64,000 nucleotides of DNA from Heliocidaris tuberculata (GCA_025618425.1 CM046851.1:4877024-4941023); one strand, 5' to 3'; counted from the stretch's first letter, positions 45,676 through 57,476 are shown. Notes: generated by a model not told the origin, from the sequence alone. Program-made: numbers and translations.

Positions 45676-46228
45676 ATATCCGTCATGAAAAGAATCTGCG
45701 CAATTGATTGGTCCAATACGCATCATGTGACAAAATATGATTCCCACTAGCCTAATGCAAATGAGCAAATTGCCATGGAGGGTAACATCTGATGTCACGA
45801 TCCTTGAATAGTAGTACTATTCACGGATACTCTTTAGGGCGTATGACATCACCCCTGAACAGCGCGTACTACATTGTGACGACATTCATTTGCGCGTATC
45901 CATTGTTTCAGGCACCGGGCGTGATGATGTCATTATTACGCATTTGATATCCGCGCAAATTCATCCCTTCTTCACACTGTTTGTGTACTACGTGGGCGGT
46001 CTACCTTTAATACCCTACGGCGCAGATGATCATAAGCAGATGAGGCTTTTCTTTAAGATGACGGATGTAAACCAAATATATACTGCCTACATTCGAGTCT
46101 CTGGTAAAACTTTATGGTACCCTCGGTGACGTGAAAACGACCATTTTCCTTCGGGGCTGCGCCCCCTCATGAAAATAGTCTTGGTTCACGTCACCTCGGG
46201 GACCATATTTCAAACCAGACCCTCTCAT
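45676..46228. mobile_element. About 550 bp insertion private to copy B
   Basis: In copy A, TTTGATTTACTAGTGCCTTT is continuous; in B the same text is split, with 550 bp between TTTGATTTA and TATTGCCTTTACTT. The block holds inverted GCGTATGACATCACC / GATGATGTCATTATTACGC motifs and a hairpin around GGGGCTGCGCCCC (46160). The 79-codon ORF inside it is not supported. The exact ends are uncertain. Confidence 0.6.
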
Positions 46229-47479
46229 TTGTATACTATTGCCTTTACTTTGATGTTAATTACTTTTTGAATCGAGAATATGCACTTGAACGCGTAATAC
46301 GGTCATCAGTACTGGTCTCAAGAGAAAGGTTGAACGCTGCAAGGTGAACATCATTAGCATTGGCAATGTTACCTACATCGTGTAATTTAAAGGGGGAAAC
46401 AAACTGGGGGGGGGGGGGGGGCTATACCTCACCCAACTTTTGAAGGTGGGTAGCGGGCGGCCTATACAAATAACCCCACCCTCAACTCTTTAAGCAAAAA
46501 AAAATAAAAAATAAAAAATAAAAAAATAAAAAATAACTTCAAAATCAATCAGTTGACAATGTTGACAAAATTAATATGAGTGACTCTTATATCAGTGAAA
46601 AGTTCTCGTTGCATGCTTTGCAAATTTATATACTGTATGTGTACAAGTATGTGTGTTCGTGTGTGGTGTGTGTGGTTTGTGTGTGTATGCTTGTGTGTGT
46701 TTGCGAGAGAAATCAAAATTGCGATCATCGCCCACCCCCTCCTCCACTCCTCGGAACTGATTTACGCCACTGACATGTGTCGCGGGAAAACCCTGGTAGA
46801 ATAGCACATTCTGTACATTCTAATCAATTATGCCTGGAGGTGAAATCCCAGGGTTGTAGTGATTAACTTCGCTTTTCCGCTCTCAGGCACAGGTGAAATT
46901 ACATTTTTTTAAAATAGTTTGATCAGAATGTACTTCAGGTATGAACAATTCATGTTTCCATCAAGAGAAAAATTAACTAGAGGACACAGCAAAGAAGGAA
47001 TGTAAGAAAAAAGAAACTGCAGGCAGCAGGGATGATGGGGAGAGATAGAGAATTGTAGACTAAAATATCATGATTTCCTTTTCTCATGTAGGTTAAGTGA
47101 GGATCCCCTTCATTTTAAAGAGTATCAATCACCTAAAAATAATTTGTGCAAATCCAAAATGTATATACAAAAAACCCGCGAAAATCTTTACCTGGCACTC
47201 TCTGGGTTAACGCAGATTATCATCAGAGAATATAAAGGAAAAAATAAAAATTCTTCGAACGAAACCCTCCTTGCGTGTCTTTCGTGCTCCTGCGTGCTTG
47301 GACAAAACGTGCAGACCCTTGTGTCGGACTTCGAGATTTTCTACAGAATCCATCGTAGACCTGAAGTAGGGAGGTGTAAATTATACATTATATAACTCTC
47401 ACGACTCACGTGGCGCGTCAAAGACCGCGCCAATCGCTGACGAAGTCCTAAGTCAGAAAATTGACGCCTCGTCTACAAC

Positions 47480-47620
47480 TGGGCCCTGTTTCATAAAACT
47501 TGTCATCAATGACAAGTTGCAATAACTGTTATAAGCTACTGAAATCCTTGCATCTGATTGGCTGAGAGCAAATTTGTCGGTTAAAATCAACGGCAAGACA
47601 CTTGATGAAACGTCCCCCTG
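47480..47620. mobile_element. Fold-back MITE, GTTTCATAAAACTTG family
   Basis: GGGCCCTGTTTCATAAAACT at the left and GATGAAACGTCCCCC at the right. The core CATCTGATTGGCTGAGAGC is the inverse of the core in the copy at 8665. Confidence 0.7.
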
Positions 47621-49239
47621 GCATAAGTATAATGGCCGTTGTCCAAGAGGATGTGCCCCCAGCAGTAACGAATCTGCCATACACAGAGAGGTAGAAACGT
47701 GTGCAAACGTGTACCCTTGTGATTTCCCCACCTAATTTAAAACTTTATTTTAAAAAATATTTTGTTTTCTTTGCCAACGGTTTTTGCCACCTGCTCACCA
47801 TCCCCTTCCCGTCAAAGAATCCAGGATCCACCAATATACATGATATACAATACACTCTGCCAAGAAACAGAAGTTCATCCGAATCGAGTTTTTAAAGCTC
47901 ACAGACAGTCTTGGTAGCAAAAAAAAAACTGGCAAGAAACTTATCTAACATAGTCACATACTATTCTCCTTTTATCATAAGACACATGTACGAGATTCAC
48001 GATTCACGATTTCGAACAATTTTTAGTGTAAATATCTGTAAGAAACGCTTGGTAACGGCTTTTCACTGCCTCACGCTAAGACCATATCCACCCGAAGGTT
48101 CCCCGCACAATAAACCCAGCGCTTCGCACTGTGTGTAGCGTATCTATAACACACAGCAATCCCCATGTGCGTAATGTGTGTGGCTGTTGTTTGAATTTAC
48201 ATCCCCTCTTTTTTGGGCCACGGATTTTTATTACTTTTCACCTCTCATTCGATAAATATTTCACTTAAAGAGGAAAAAACTTCACAGCATCTTAGTTATG
48301 TTAGTACCCTGCTATTTATTAAGTAAAATCAAAGAAATCTCACGAAAAGTGTTTGAGAGCTTCCCAAAACTATCTGTTACCTTTAAGTCCCTTTTTGTCG
48401 AGTTCCCAATGGAGTAATCAATATCGTAATCTTCTTGGATACTGAGGTGATGTTTAATCAAATGAACTAGACTCTTTGTCTCTATGTCAAGTTAAACGTT
48501 TTTGTTTTGTTTTGTTTTGTTCTTGTTTTTTTTTGTTTTTGAGGATTCCAGTAATTCTTTATTATATGCAATATGGGGAAATGTAAAGGAAATTTTTCGT
48601 TGAAGTGTCGGAATGATGGAGGCCCCCGAATACTGAATTGAAGATAAACGATAATATGACTTGTACTAATATGATTTTTTTATAAACTTTGAGAAAAAGA
48701 AAAAGAAAAGGACGAAGAAGATAATAAAGAGGAGGTGAAAAAAAAAATAAAAAGATGACGAAGAAGATGACCACGAAGCAGAAAAAGTAGGACACGTAGT
48801 AAATTGTTATTTTATTATCATGAGAATATTACTGTTTTATGTCGATTTGCTGATTGATTAAAATTCACGTTCGTTTTCTTTTGACATTAATTATTGGTAT
48901 TGCTTGTCAAGAACACCGAGAATAAAAAAGAAATGAAAAGAAAATTTGGTCTGCATGATTTGCTTTAAAGTAATTCATCATGATATTAGACATGCAACAC
49001 AATAATTCCTTTGATATGTTTTAGTTTGGGGAATGTAGTTCCACTTATAGCTCGTTAATTACAACAGGGTGGAAATATCATACATCAATTCAGAAAAATA
49101 GATTAAATCGAGCATTTAGAAATCGTTGCAAAACATTGCAGAGCCCTAATGCTTCACTGTGTTTGACGTATCGAGAGGTAAATATAGAAGGAACAAAGAA
49201 ATTTGAAAACAGTCACTCTCTCAAGTGTAAGAGGTATAA
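47621..49239. other. Intergenic sequence without features
   Basis: Only a (GTTTT)n stretch near 48500 and A-rich text at 48690-48760 are noted. Confidence 0.4.
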
Positions 49240-49247
49240 TCTACCAG

Positions 49248-49542
49248 CAGGGGCGTCGATTATGGGGTGGCAGTTGCCCCCCGGAAATATTGGGAGGGCA
49301 AACGTATCGTTTTGCCCCCCTCCACCTCGAATAAATCTAGAGGTGTAAAATAAAATATGATTGCAAAACTCGGTAAATTAAACGGTATTACACGATTAAT
49401 TCCGCGCGCAAAATCTCTAATTTTCCCTGTTTCATGTAACCGTGGAGAAGATGGTAATGAAGAGGCGTTAAAAAATCATGAAGGGTACTGTTAGGCCGTC
49501 TTACCCCCTCCCCCCAATCTGAAATAAGGATCAATGCCCCTG
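49248..49542. mobile_element. 295 bp hAT-like MITE with near-perfect 8 bp duplication
   Basis: Begins CAGGGGCGTCGATTATG and ends GATCAATGCCCCTG. TCTACCAG (49240-49247) and TCTACCAA (49543-49550) flank it, 7 of 8 identical. The interior shares GGCGTTAAAAAATCATGAAG-like text with sequence at 15485. Confidence 0.85.
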
Positions 49543-49560
49543 TCTACCAATGTCTTATTC

Positions 49561-49576
49561 GGGGGGGGGGGGGGGG
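49561..49576. repeat. Poly-G run
   Basis: G(16) followed by AGC. Confidence 0.95.
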
Positions 49577-50149
49577 AGCATTTGGCTAACTCCCATAATA
49601 TTCATGTATGCCTGAACGCCTGCTCTATCCAAAAATCCTTCAATCCACAACCCTAATCCGCGAAGGAACTAAAAATAAACATCATTCCAAAATGAAAATC
49701 CGGATTTACAAGAGAAGTTGTGCGGTTTTATAGAAACATTTTATTGATTTATAATGAGACTACATACATGGAAAAGCAGCTTGAGGTGTACCGCGAAAAT
49801 GTATACGAATAACAAACGACATGTATAATCCTACATTATAGAGCTGAAGGCAATCACCAAGTAACAGAAGCCGTGAGTAATTCCTTGCTTATGCTGAATG
49901 AAATGTACTTTGCTATTTCAAAGTCATGGTATTACTCAATATCAATCCACGGTGCGATAGGTTGCAAGATAACCCCAAAAAACAAACCGAAATCAAATAT
50001 TTCTTCGACATAATTATGAAATGTGTCGTGCATCAAACTTTTATTTAGAAACAACGTAAACATAAATGTTCATTACATTTTAAGGCGCTATATACAATTT
50101 TATACATATTTTTAGTTTTTCCAGACACTGTCCACTAAGTGGTTAAAAA
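49577..50149. other. Intergenic sequence without features
   Basis: Nothing supportable is seen. Confidence 0.35.
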
Positions 50150-50700
50150 AAAAAATCATAGAGAAGGTTGAGTTCTGTGAAAGGTAAAAAATAATTTGTG
50201 AGCTTTCTCATTCCTTTTATGTCAGTTTATAAAAACATCATAATATACTAAATGCCCTTGGAAAGGATTTCTCTCCAAATGCCATCACATTCTGAAGTGT
50301 TCGGGCCGAACATTCATGCCACCTGTATGTACAATCTCATACGCATTTATGTGTGTAGTGAATGTGCTTTTCAGCGAGATTGGGTCAACTTCTTATTATT
50401 TTGAATGATTCCAAAACCTCACAGTATATACGTATTTATTTATCGTTATGTTATCGTTATGTTCATGGCCTTGCTGAAAAGCAGCTTTTAGCTGATAGCA
50501 GGTCTTTTACCGTGATTAAACAAATAAAATACAAAAATACAAAATACCAATTCTTATGTAGATATGATAAACCCTTTTTCCTACCAATTTCTTCTTTGAA
50601 GGCTCTTTCGAATCAAACCCGTGTCACAATAATGATCCGATTGCGCAAATTGTTTGGTTCTTTTATTTCGTTCTCTTATAATCGATGTCCCTGATATCTA
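50150..50700 (+). repeat. Dispersed repeat, + strand copy 1
   Basis: GGTAAAAAATAATTTGTGAG and CTTTCTCATTC, then GTTCGGGCCGAACATT and a CAGC(G/A)(A/G)GATTG(G/A)GTCAA block, match 52780-53030 in the same order. Parts match 24340-24700 and 26290-26650 in reverse. The 110-codon ORF here is not conserved in the second copy. Confidence 0.55.
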
Positions 50701-52184
50701 ATTGGATTGCAGGTACCTACTTCTTTTGTGTGTTTTTTAACCACAAGTATCTCGTAGCTTCAAGTGATTTGGGTTGACATACTCAGATTTCTGTAATAAA
50801 ACCATAGTGCAGTGGACAATATCCCAGATAATTGTGGATATCTGGAGCAAAGCCTGGCTGTTGCAAGTGAAGGAAATAAGAACCAAGAAATAAGATGAAG
50901 AATTTAAAGAGAATGTTGAGTTATGGTAATGGCGAAAAATATTTTGTGAACATTTTCATTCTTTTTATGTCATTTTGGAAGAAAATCATATTTTTCCCGT
51001 ACGAATTTCGGATTGCGAAATCCTCCGCCTGGCAGCAATCTCAAATTCGAGGAATTTTTTTTTTCTATTTTCTAATTTTTTTTAATAAAAAAATATTTAA
51101 AATTCGTACAGCCGAGGAAAAAAATCCCAAATTTATACTGGCGAGATGTTTTTCCCCTCGCCCGTAAGAATTTGGGTTTACGAAATCCTTGGCCTGACAG
51201 CAGTTAGTGGGAGATTGCGGAATGGGGAGATTGCTCTTTAAATAAAATCGTTCAGAATCTCAATTACGATTGGACAAGAGGCGATGAGTGCAGGCCAACA
51301 TGGCAAAGTTATTATTTTTTAAAATAATATTGGGGAGCAACTATACCCCTGCTCCGCCCACTAACGCACCTGTGAAATGATATATCCATATTTTTTGTAT
51401 CAATCTCTTTTCCCATACACTCCCAGCCCCTCTCTCTCTCTAAACGTAGAGATACCTCGAATGGCTCTAGGGCCTCGACTATTAATTAAATGTGTCTCTT
51501 TTGAAGATTCATGAATATACTCGCCCGAATTCGCTTGAAGGAAATCAAATTAGAAAGAGGGTATCGTCCCTAAATACATAAAAACATCAAAATCAGTGCG
51601 TGAGAAATAAGATAAAGAAATAAATCTCTGACGCGTCAGTTCATAAATCGCATGATAGTGAGCTATATATAGGCAGCTTCAGTGAGGCCTAGAACGACTG
51701 ATATGAGGAATTAATTTCTTTCTTTCTATGTTTTGTCTTTTTTTTCACGGAACATACATACACATGTATCTTATTTTTCACTTTAACTATCTCTATGACT
51801 CCAGTATGATTTTTATTTTGCTCATGGGAAACTCCATCAAGTTTTAAAAAATCGTATATTAATCTTGGCAAGATTATTAATCACATTAAGAGCAATTTGA
51901 GAATCCAAGTGTTATTCCCATGGGTGTGAAGAGAAACTTCAAAGAAATACGGGTACGCTTTATGTATCTCGAGTTGGATTAGCTACGATGCCATTTAACC
52001 TAATCCGTTCTCAGATATCCGGACCAGACTCGGACTTAATCTAATGCAAATTACAATAATTAACCAGACGATGAATTTTTACACGGAATCATTTTACTTT
52101 TCTATTTTGAGTTAATATTGTCATTCTAAAAGTTTTGGATAAAAAAAACAAAAAACAAACAAACAGAAGGCTTAGTACAGAGCA
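50701..52184. other. Intergenic sequence without genes
   Basis: A short fragment at 50895-50990 repeats the TTTCATTCTTTTTATGTCA motif of the dispersed repeat. Otherwise nothing is seen. Confidence 0.4.
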
Positions 52185-52560
52185 CTTAAAGTGTATCAAC
52201 CACATGAAAAAAAGAATTTGTATAACGCTAGGAAGTATAAAACTGACCTCAAAGAACTTTATCTGAAATTCTATAGGTCAACAGTTTAGGAGTATGAAGG
52301 AAATAAAGGGTAACATGAAGGTGCTCGCGCGGAACCGAACCTCCGAGTTGGGTTCCGCGCGAGCCCTTATCTTGGCGAGCTCGTACGGGTGCGTTGAGTA
52401 GTCTACTCACTAGTCGCTTTTATGCTTATAGAGAGTATAATTATGTAATATCTCTTTATAGAAGTGATACTCGAAGCCCATATTTGGAATATAGTAGAAT
52501 GACGTGGAACCTCTAACATACAGAGTAAAATATTTTTTGGTGATTGGTACCCTTTAAATC
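52185..52560 (+). repeat. Long dispersed repeat, partial copy C
   Basis: CGAGCTCGTACGGGTGCGTT, GTCTACTCAC.AGTCGCTTTT, ATCTCTTTATAG and TTGGTACCCT occur in the same order as in copy A at 38210-38395. Confidence 0.7.
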
Positions 52561-52639
52561 GCTTTAATATACCAGCCTGTACTCCCTGTATGTAAAATTT
52601 TCAGGATTACACCATGTATTTTTTCAAGGGAAAAGTCGC

Positions 52640-53130
52640 TGAAACTTCGCTCATAGAATATACCATATACAAGCATGACAAGAGTGAACGATATATACGT
52701 TGACAAAATAAGGTAATATATCACTATTGCTTTTTTGATTGTGATTGGGTAAATGTACTGAAATACACTTCTTAAAAGAAAGCTTGAGTTCTGGGAAAGG
52801 TAAAAAATAATTTGTGAGCTTTCTCATTCTTTTTATGTTAGTTTGGAAGATTATCATAGTAGACGGTCCCCTGAAAAGGATTGCTCTTCAAATACTCTCA
52901 CATTAAAAATATGACAAGAAACAACTGAAATGTTCGGGCCGAACATTTCCATGTAGACTCATTTCTGTGTGCAGTGCATGTGACTCTCAGCAGGATTGAG
53001 TCAATTTCTTATCATTTTTGTGATTCCAATACCTTACAGCATACACCAATTCTTATCTGCTACATAATTATCCTTTCCCAATTGGTTTGAAACAATTTCT
53101 TTCACAATTATATCTCTTGACCAGAACTCA
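52640..53130 (+). repeat. Dispersed repeat, + strand copy 2
   Basis: Parallels 50150-50415: GGTAAAAAATAATTTGTGAG at 52799, GTTCGGGCCGAACATT at 52934, then TCAGCAGGATTGAGTCAATT. Confidence 0.6.
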
Positions 53131-53279
53131 ACTTTTATCTTTAATGAGTCACGTTAGAGATCAGTGCGTTTAACGTTCAAAAAGTGGAATCCATTCTTAA
53201 AAGAGTAATTCCACCACAACTTTGGAGTGGATTCAACTCCTTAGCCTTACTATGACTCCTAAAAACTCCTCTGCATTAA

Positions 53280-54061
53280 CCCTTACTGTACTGGGCTATT
53301 TCGAGCACCTCTCTGACTGGGGGGGGGGGGGGGGGGGGGGCTCGGAGGCTCCCCCCCCCCCCTCTGATCTCAGCCGCGACATGACCGATCGCCGCAAAAT
53401 TTTGCACGGAACTTGAAAATCGCGTAAAGAACACAAATCCATTGTTATTTTTATGCATATCTTTATTTTTTTTATTCAAAATGATAATTTATGCAAATTT
53501 ATGCATAAATATACATTTCCATTGATAATCAAGTAAATAAAGGCCTTGGAGATAAAATTTTAAGGCAAAAAGATCTTTCTAAACCTTAAAAACATAACAA
53601 GAAAAAATTTGAAACTGATTTCAATTCTTATGTATTCTATTGTTTTACAAATTTCTTATGTATTTCTTTGTTTTTCAACTTTAACTTTTTTGTGTTCTTT
53701 TTAAGTCTGCTGTTTCAGAGTGTTATCTGAACCAATATTCACTTAGAATAAAATGATAATTACAGCTTAAAGAAGAAATTATAGGTGATAAAGGAGAAAC
53801 ATGAGGAAATGCAGTTTCCCATTCATTTTGTACACAAAACTCAGAAAATCTCCGTTTTCGGGACAAAAGGTCACGTGACTCGGTAACGGTATAACCGATT
53901 TTTCCAAACTTGGTGTCAAAAGATACGCAAGACTTGAAAGAAAAGAAAAGTCAGAAAGTGGCGTGGCGTGAAATGCAGCGGTTCGAAATGCACGGCAAAA
54001 TTTGTCGGGGGGGGGGGGGGGGGAGGGGGAGCCTCCCAGGCTCCCCCGAGTACAGTAAGGG
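53280..54061. mobile_element. 782 bp piggyBac-like non-autonomous element
   Basis: TTAA on both sides (53276-53279, 54062-54065) and perfect 13 bp inverted ends CCCTTACTGTACT. Just inside both ends lie long G/C homopolymer runs and GGGGGAGCCTCC-type text in inverted orientation. The CCC start plus TTAA is the piggyBac pattern. The interior is AT-rich and non-coding. Confidence 0.88.
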
Positions 54062-54315
54062 TTAAGAGAGTAGTGTTATTAGATTTTTTTTTTCTTTTTG
54101 CCTCCAAAGGAAGATTTATCATCATTCAACATTTCAACTATGACATCATGTTTACTTTTTCCATAGCAACTTGAAACATGTTACAGATATTTCACAATAT
54201 CTTCGGATAATCCATATTTCTTTTGTCGAGTCTTACTAATATACATTCTTTTTTCAATTTCTCTTTTGAATACATGTCTGTAGTGTTATTAGATGATCTC
54301 GATGTCGATCTTGCT

Positions 54316-54360
54316 TGCCAGTTCGAGGGGGCAGGGGGGGGGGGGGGGAGGGATCCGAAG
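54316..54360. repeat. Poly-G tract
   Basis: G-rich AGGGGGCAGGGG followed by G(13) near 54336. Confidence 0.8.
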
Positions 54361-54943
54361 GGTAATGTCTTTGCATTGAAGGATGCTTTGTTCAAGGGGG
54401 CATGTCATTCAAGCGTTGCAAACTAATACCAACGAGTATGACACAAGACCGACACCAGACCAAACAAAAACTAACATTACCCCCAATGGCCAGAAATCGG
54501 TCTGTCTGAAGACGGTGTAGAGTCGGTTTGCTGGTGTGACTCGGGTATTAAGGGTGGTCTTTTTTAAAATAAGAAATCATTGTAAATCGAGATATGGGGA
54601 ATACCTCTGGCAGGTTCCGAAGTTGGCTTGATAAACTTTTGTTTTGAAAGCAGGCACAAATACTGTAAGTTTGAATAGCAATAGCAACTACGAAAAGGCC
54701 TATACTATCAGTACACAATCTACCACAGAATAAACTCGCTCATTTAACATTCGCCCCCTTCCGGCGCACCCCTTCCTCCCGTTTGAATGCCCAAAATAAA
54801 AATTGATAAAACTTCCATAGGTTCTATGGTACATTGATTGGGCAACATGAGGTTGGATTCACCACCTCATTCCCTCGTCCAAAATACAGAAAAAAATTGT
54901 CTTGGAGCTACTGGGAAAGGCTGAAGATGTAGTACATAAAAAG

Positions 54944-54996
54944 GGGTAACCTCGCTAGTCATAAGGACCGCTATTCACAAGGCCCACTTATTCATA
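54944..54996. mobile_element. Fragment of ATAAGGACCGC MITE family
   Basis: GGGGTAACCTCGCTAGTCAT, then AAGGACCGCTATTCAC, matches the left end of 19376-19673 and then stops. Confidence 0.8.
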
Positions 54997-55199
54997 TTAT
55001 CCAGCATAATTACTATAAGGCCTATGCAATAAAAAGTCTAAGTTGGCATGATAAAAACTAATTACCTATTGGAATATTACATCAAATAAACCAATAGAAT
55101 GTTCTCGGCAGCAAACATGGAACCGTAAACTTACATTCTGATGAGTTTCCTCGCTGTGTATTCGGTGTTTTTTCCAGTAACGCCCACATGAATGTACAC

Positions 55200-55552
55200 G
55201 GGCGTAAATTCCTGGGGGATTTGGGGGGGGGGGGGGAGGGATATACATGATTGTATACCCCCAATTTATGAGGGAGGGCAGGGGATGGCCTTTACAAATA
55301 ATTATACCCCTTACTTTTTAAGGATGAAATAATTTTGAAATTAATCAGTTGTTACCAATTTTTACAAAATTAATGTAAATGACTCTTTTCTGCTTATAGT
55401 AGTGAACAATTTATGAGGGAGGGCAGGGGATGGCCTTTACAAATAATTATACCCCTTACTTTTCAAGGATGAAATAATTTTGAAATTAATCAGTTGTTGC
55501 CAATTTTCACAAAATTAATATAAATGACTCTTTTCTGCTTATAGTAGTGAAC
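55200..55552 (+). repeat. Long dispersed repeat, partial copy D with local duplication
   Basis: GGCCTTTACAAATAATTATA, then a GAAATTAATCAGTTG and TAAATGACTCTTTTC order, matches A at 37420-37530 and B at 46460-46590. In D this 145 bp block is duplicated in tandem (55263-55407 and 55408-55552) with few differences. Confidence 0.75.
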
Positions 55553-56245
55553 ATTTCCCTTTAAAAATGCTTTTAAAATACTAAAGAATAGGTTAAGAAC
55601 ATCTCAAAATGAGTCCGATGTGGGTTTTCCCCTTCAAAATCTCACACCCATCTCTATTACGACTGTGTTTTCCGCGAGTGCAATCTCGGCTCCTAATTGC
55701 GATCCCGCTCCTTAGAACGGCTTTACGCCATTGTGTGCATAAATACACACTCTTGTAAATCAGTTAATTATTAGGTACCAGATGTTTCCAGAACCCTAAT
55801 GAAGGGAAAGACAGTAGCGCATCTACATTTGTGGAAAACTGGCCCTCCCTCCCCCCCCCCCCTGAAACCCAACTGGCATCAAACAAATTTGCCCCCTTTG
55901 TTGTGCACTTTTACAGCATCGTGCCCCCACTTTTACGAAATCCTGGACACCGCCTCTGGGGCAAGGAATCCTATCACATCAGGTTACTAGACTAACGCTA
56001 CCTATTCACGAATAATAAACAGCCGATTTATCATTATTAAAAAAAGAAATTTAAAGGAAAATACGTAAATAGTTTAGTTGGAAGTCCCTACTACTTAATA
56101 AATATTAAAAGCTGATTTCATGTTTTATTCTTTGTTCTGCTCTGAATAATGCGGATCACGAGGAGGGGAGGGGGTGGTACAGGAGGGGCGTGCCCGTGGC
56201 CTAAATTTTCCTGCACCTGACTTTCCTCGAGTGTTCCCTCCGGCA

Positions 56246-56440
56246 AAAAAACGTGTTGTAACTGGGAGGACATGGGTTCGAAGTCAAGTGGATGCGCTAG
56301 AGAACTTTAAAGGCATTAATCCTCATGACCAAGTACCTCGTAGAGGACTTAAAACCGTCGGTCCCCTGGTTGCTTATTTACAAGAATAGACATGCTTTCT
56401 AGTCGGGTAAAATAAACCATTAACCATCAAACCATCAAAA
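56246..56440 (+). mobile_element. tRNA-derived SINE (5'-damaged)
   Basis: B box GGTTCGAAGTC at 56275-56285. A body with AACTTTAAAGGCATTAATCC, then ACTTAAAACCGTCGGTCCCC and TGGTTGCTTATTTAC, and an (AACCATCA)n tail follow. The GGTCCC tail recalls the copy at 11640. No clear A box is seen. Confidence 0.6.
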
Positions 56441-56473
56441 AGGCCAATTAAATATTGGACAATTACAAATAAA

Positions 56474-56719
56474 CACTCTTATTTCTGCTGAGTCAAATTT
56501 GACTCGGAAATGGCGTCAGCTGGCAGGGAGTCAACTCCATCCTTATCAAAGTGACTCGTTTTTCGAGTTACTTTGATTCTAATCAAGTCGATTCTCAGTT
56601 GATGGCACACCATTCTGAGTCAAATTAATTCGGAATTCCGAATCACCTTAACTCAGAATAGAGTTGACTCCCAGCTGACGCCATTCAGAGTCAAATTTGA
56701 CTCTGCAGAAATAAGAGTG
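56474..56719. mobile_element. 246 bp MITE, CACTCTTATTTCTGC family, copy 2
   Basis: Exact inverted ends as in 32981-33222, with the same interior GAGTCAAATT pattern and high identity. The flanks here are AA rather than TA. Confidence 0.85.
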
Positions 56720-57344
56720 AACCCAAAGTTTGGGTTTACTGGACTATTACAAATAAACCCAAAGTTCCCTTCAGCGAATAATGACAAATTAATGTGTTTC
56801 CTCCGCTGTATTATTCAGTTTTTTTTTTTTCGTGAACGTATTTATAGGCCTATTCACACTCCTGAAGATCGATTGATTAGCAGGTACCAGATGTTACCAG
56901 AACCATAACGAAGGGCAAGGTATATTTTATCATCCTCTTGTTACGAGAGTAAAACTACCTGTTAGCTAATCCTATAAAATTCACATGGACATCCGATTCA
57001 TCATGTTTTGGGGGTTTTGTTTTTTTTAGGAAAAGGTGTATAAATTGTTTCTTTTTAGTTTAGTAAAGTGTCCACTATTGAATAAACATTGAAGGTTGGT
57101 TTCGTGAGTTATTGGTTCTTCCCTGAATAAGGTGGATTCAGAGGAGGGGTGGCAGCGGAGGGGCGCAAGCGTGACCGCTGTCTTAATTTTCTTTTTTTTA
57201 CACTTAATTTTCTTCGAGTGTGCCCTCGGCCTAAAATGTGCGCACTCCTGCCAAGTCTAGTTTGAGAGCCCCTTTCTGTTTTTGCTTGTTAAGGATTCTA
57301 GACAATAGCCGCAATCATATCCGCCATTAGAACTTACCTCAGTT

Positions 57345-57468
57345 CAGTGGCGTACCCAGGATTTTTCAAAGGGGGGGGGGGGTGTGTTTTTTTACTCCAA
57401 ATAACACCAAAGGGGGGGGGGTGTTTGAACACCTAAAACACCCAAAACACCCCCTCGGTACGCGCATG
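57345..57468. mobile_element. 124 bp hAT-like MITE
   Basis: Flanks CCTCAGTT (57337-57344) and CCTCAGTC (57469-57476) are 7 of 8 identical. Ends CAGTGGCGTACC and GGTACGCGCATG pair at 10 of 12 positions. The interior is two G(10-12)TGTTT blocks and AAACACC repeats. Confidence 0.75.
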
Positions 57469-57476
57469 CCTCAGTC

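Larger units (their letters stand above)
43656..47268 (+). repeat. Long dispersed repeat, copy B
   Basis: Collinear with copy A. It differs by private insertions: microsatellite-rich sequence at about 44260-44830, the hAT-like MITE at 44901-45167, and a 550 bp block at about 45676-46228. The right end matches A up to about AAATTCTTCGAAC. Confidence 0.8.
55735..57240. repeat. Diverged tandem duplication, period about 1.1 kb
   Basis: GGTACCAGATGTTTCCAGAA, CCCTAATGAAGGG, a CTACCT..TAA block, CTGAATAA.G.GGAT, GAGGAGGGG and CTTAATTTTC..TCGAGTGT appear first at 55775-56245 and again at 56880-57235. A SINE and a MITE lie between the units. Confidence 0.65.

Noticed and set aside
45890..46129. 79-codon ORF as a gene
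   Set aside because: It lies in a block inserted into copy B; no recognised family, no splice or promoter context, and it contains inverted repeats.
50362..50694. 110-codon ORF
   Set aside because: It lies in a dispersed repeat whose second copy does not keep the frame.
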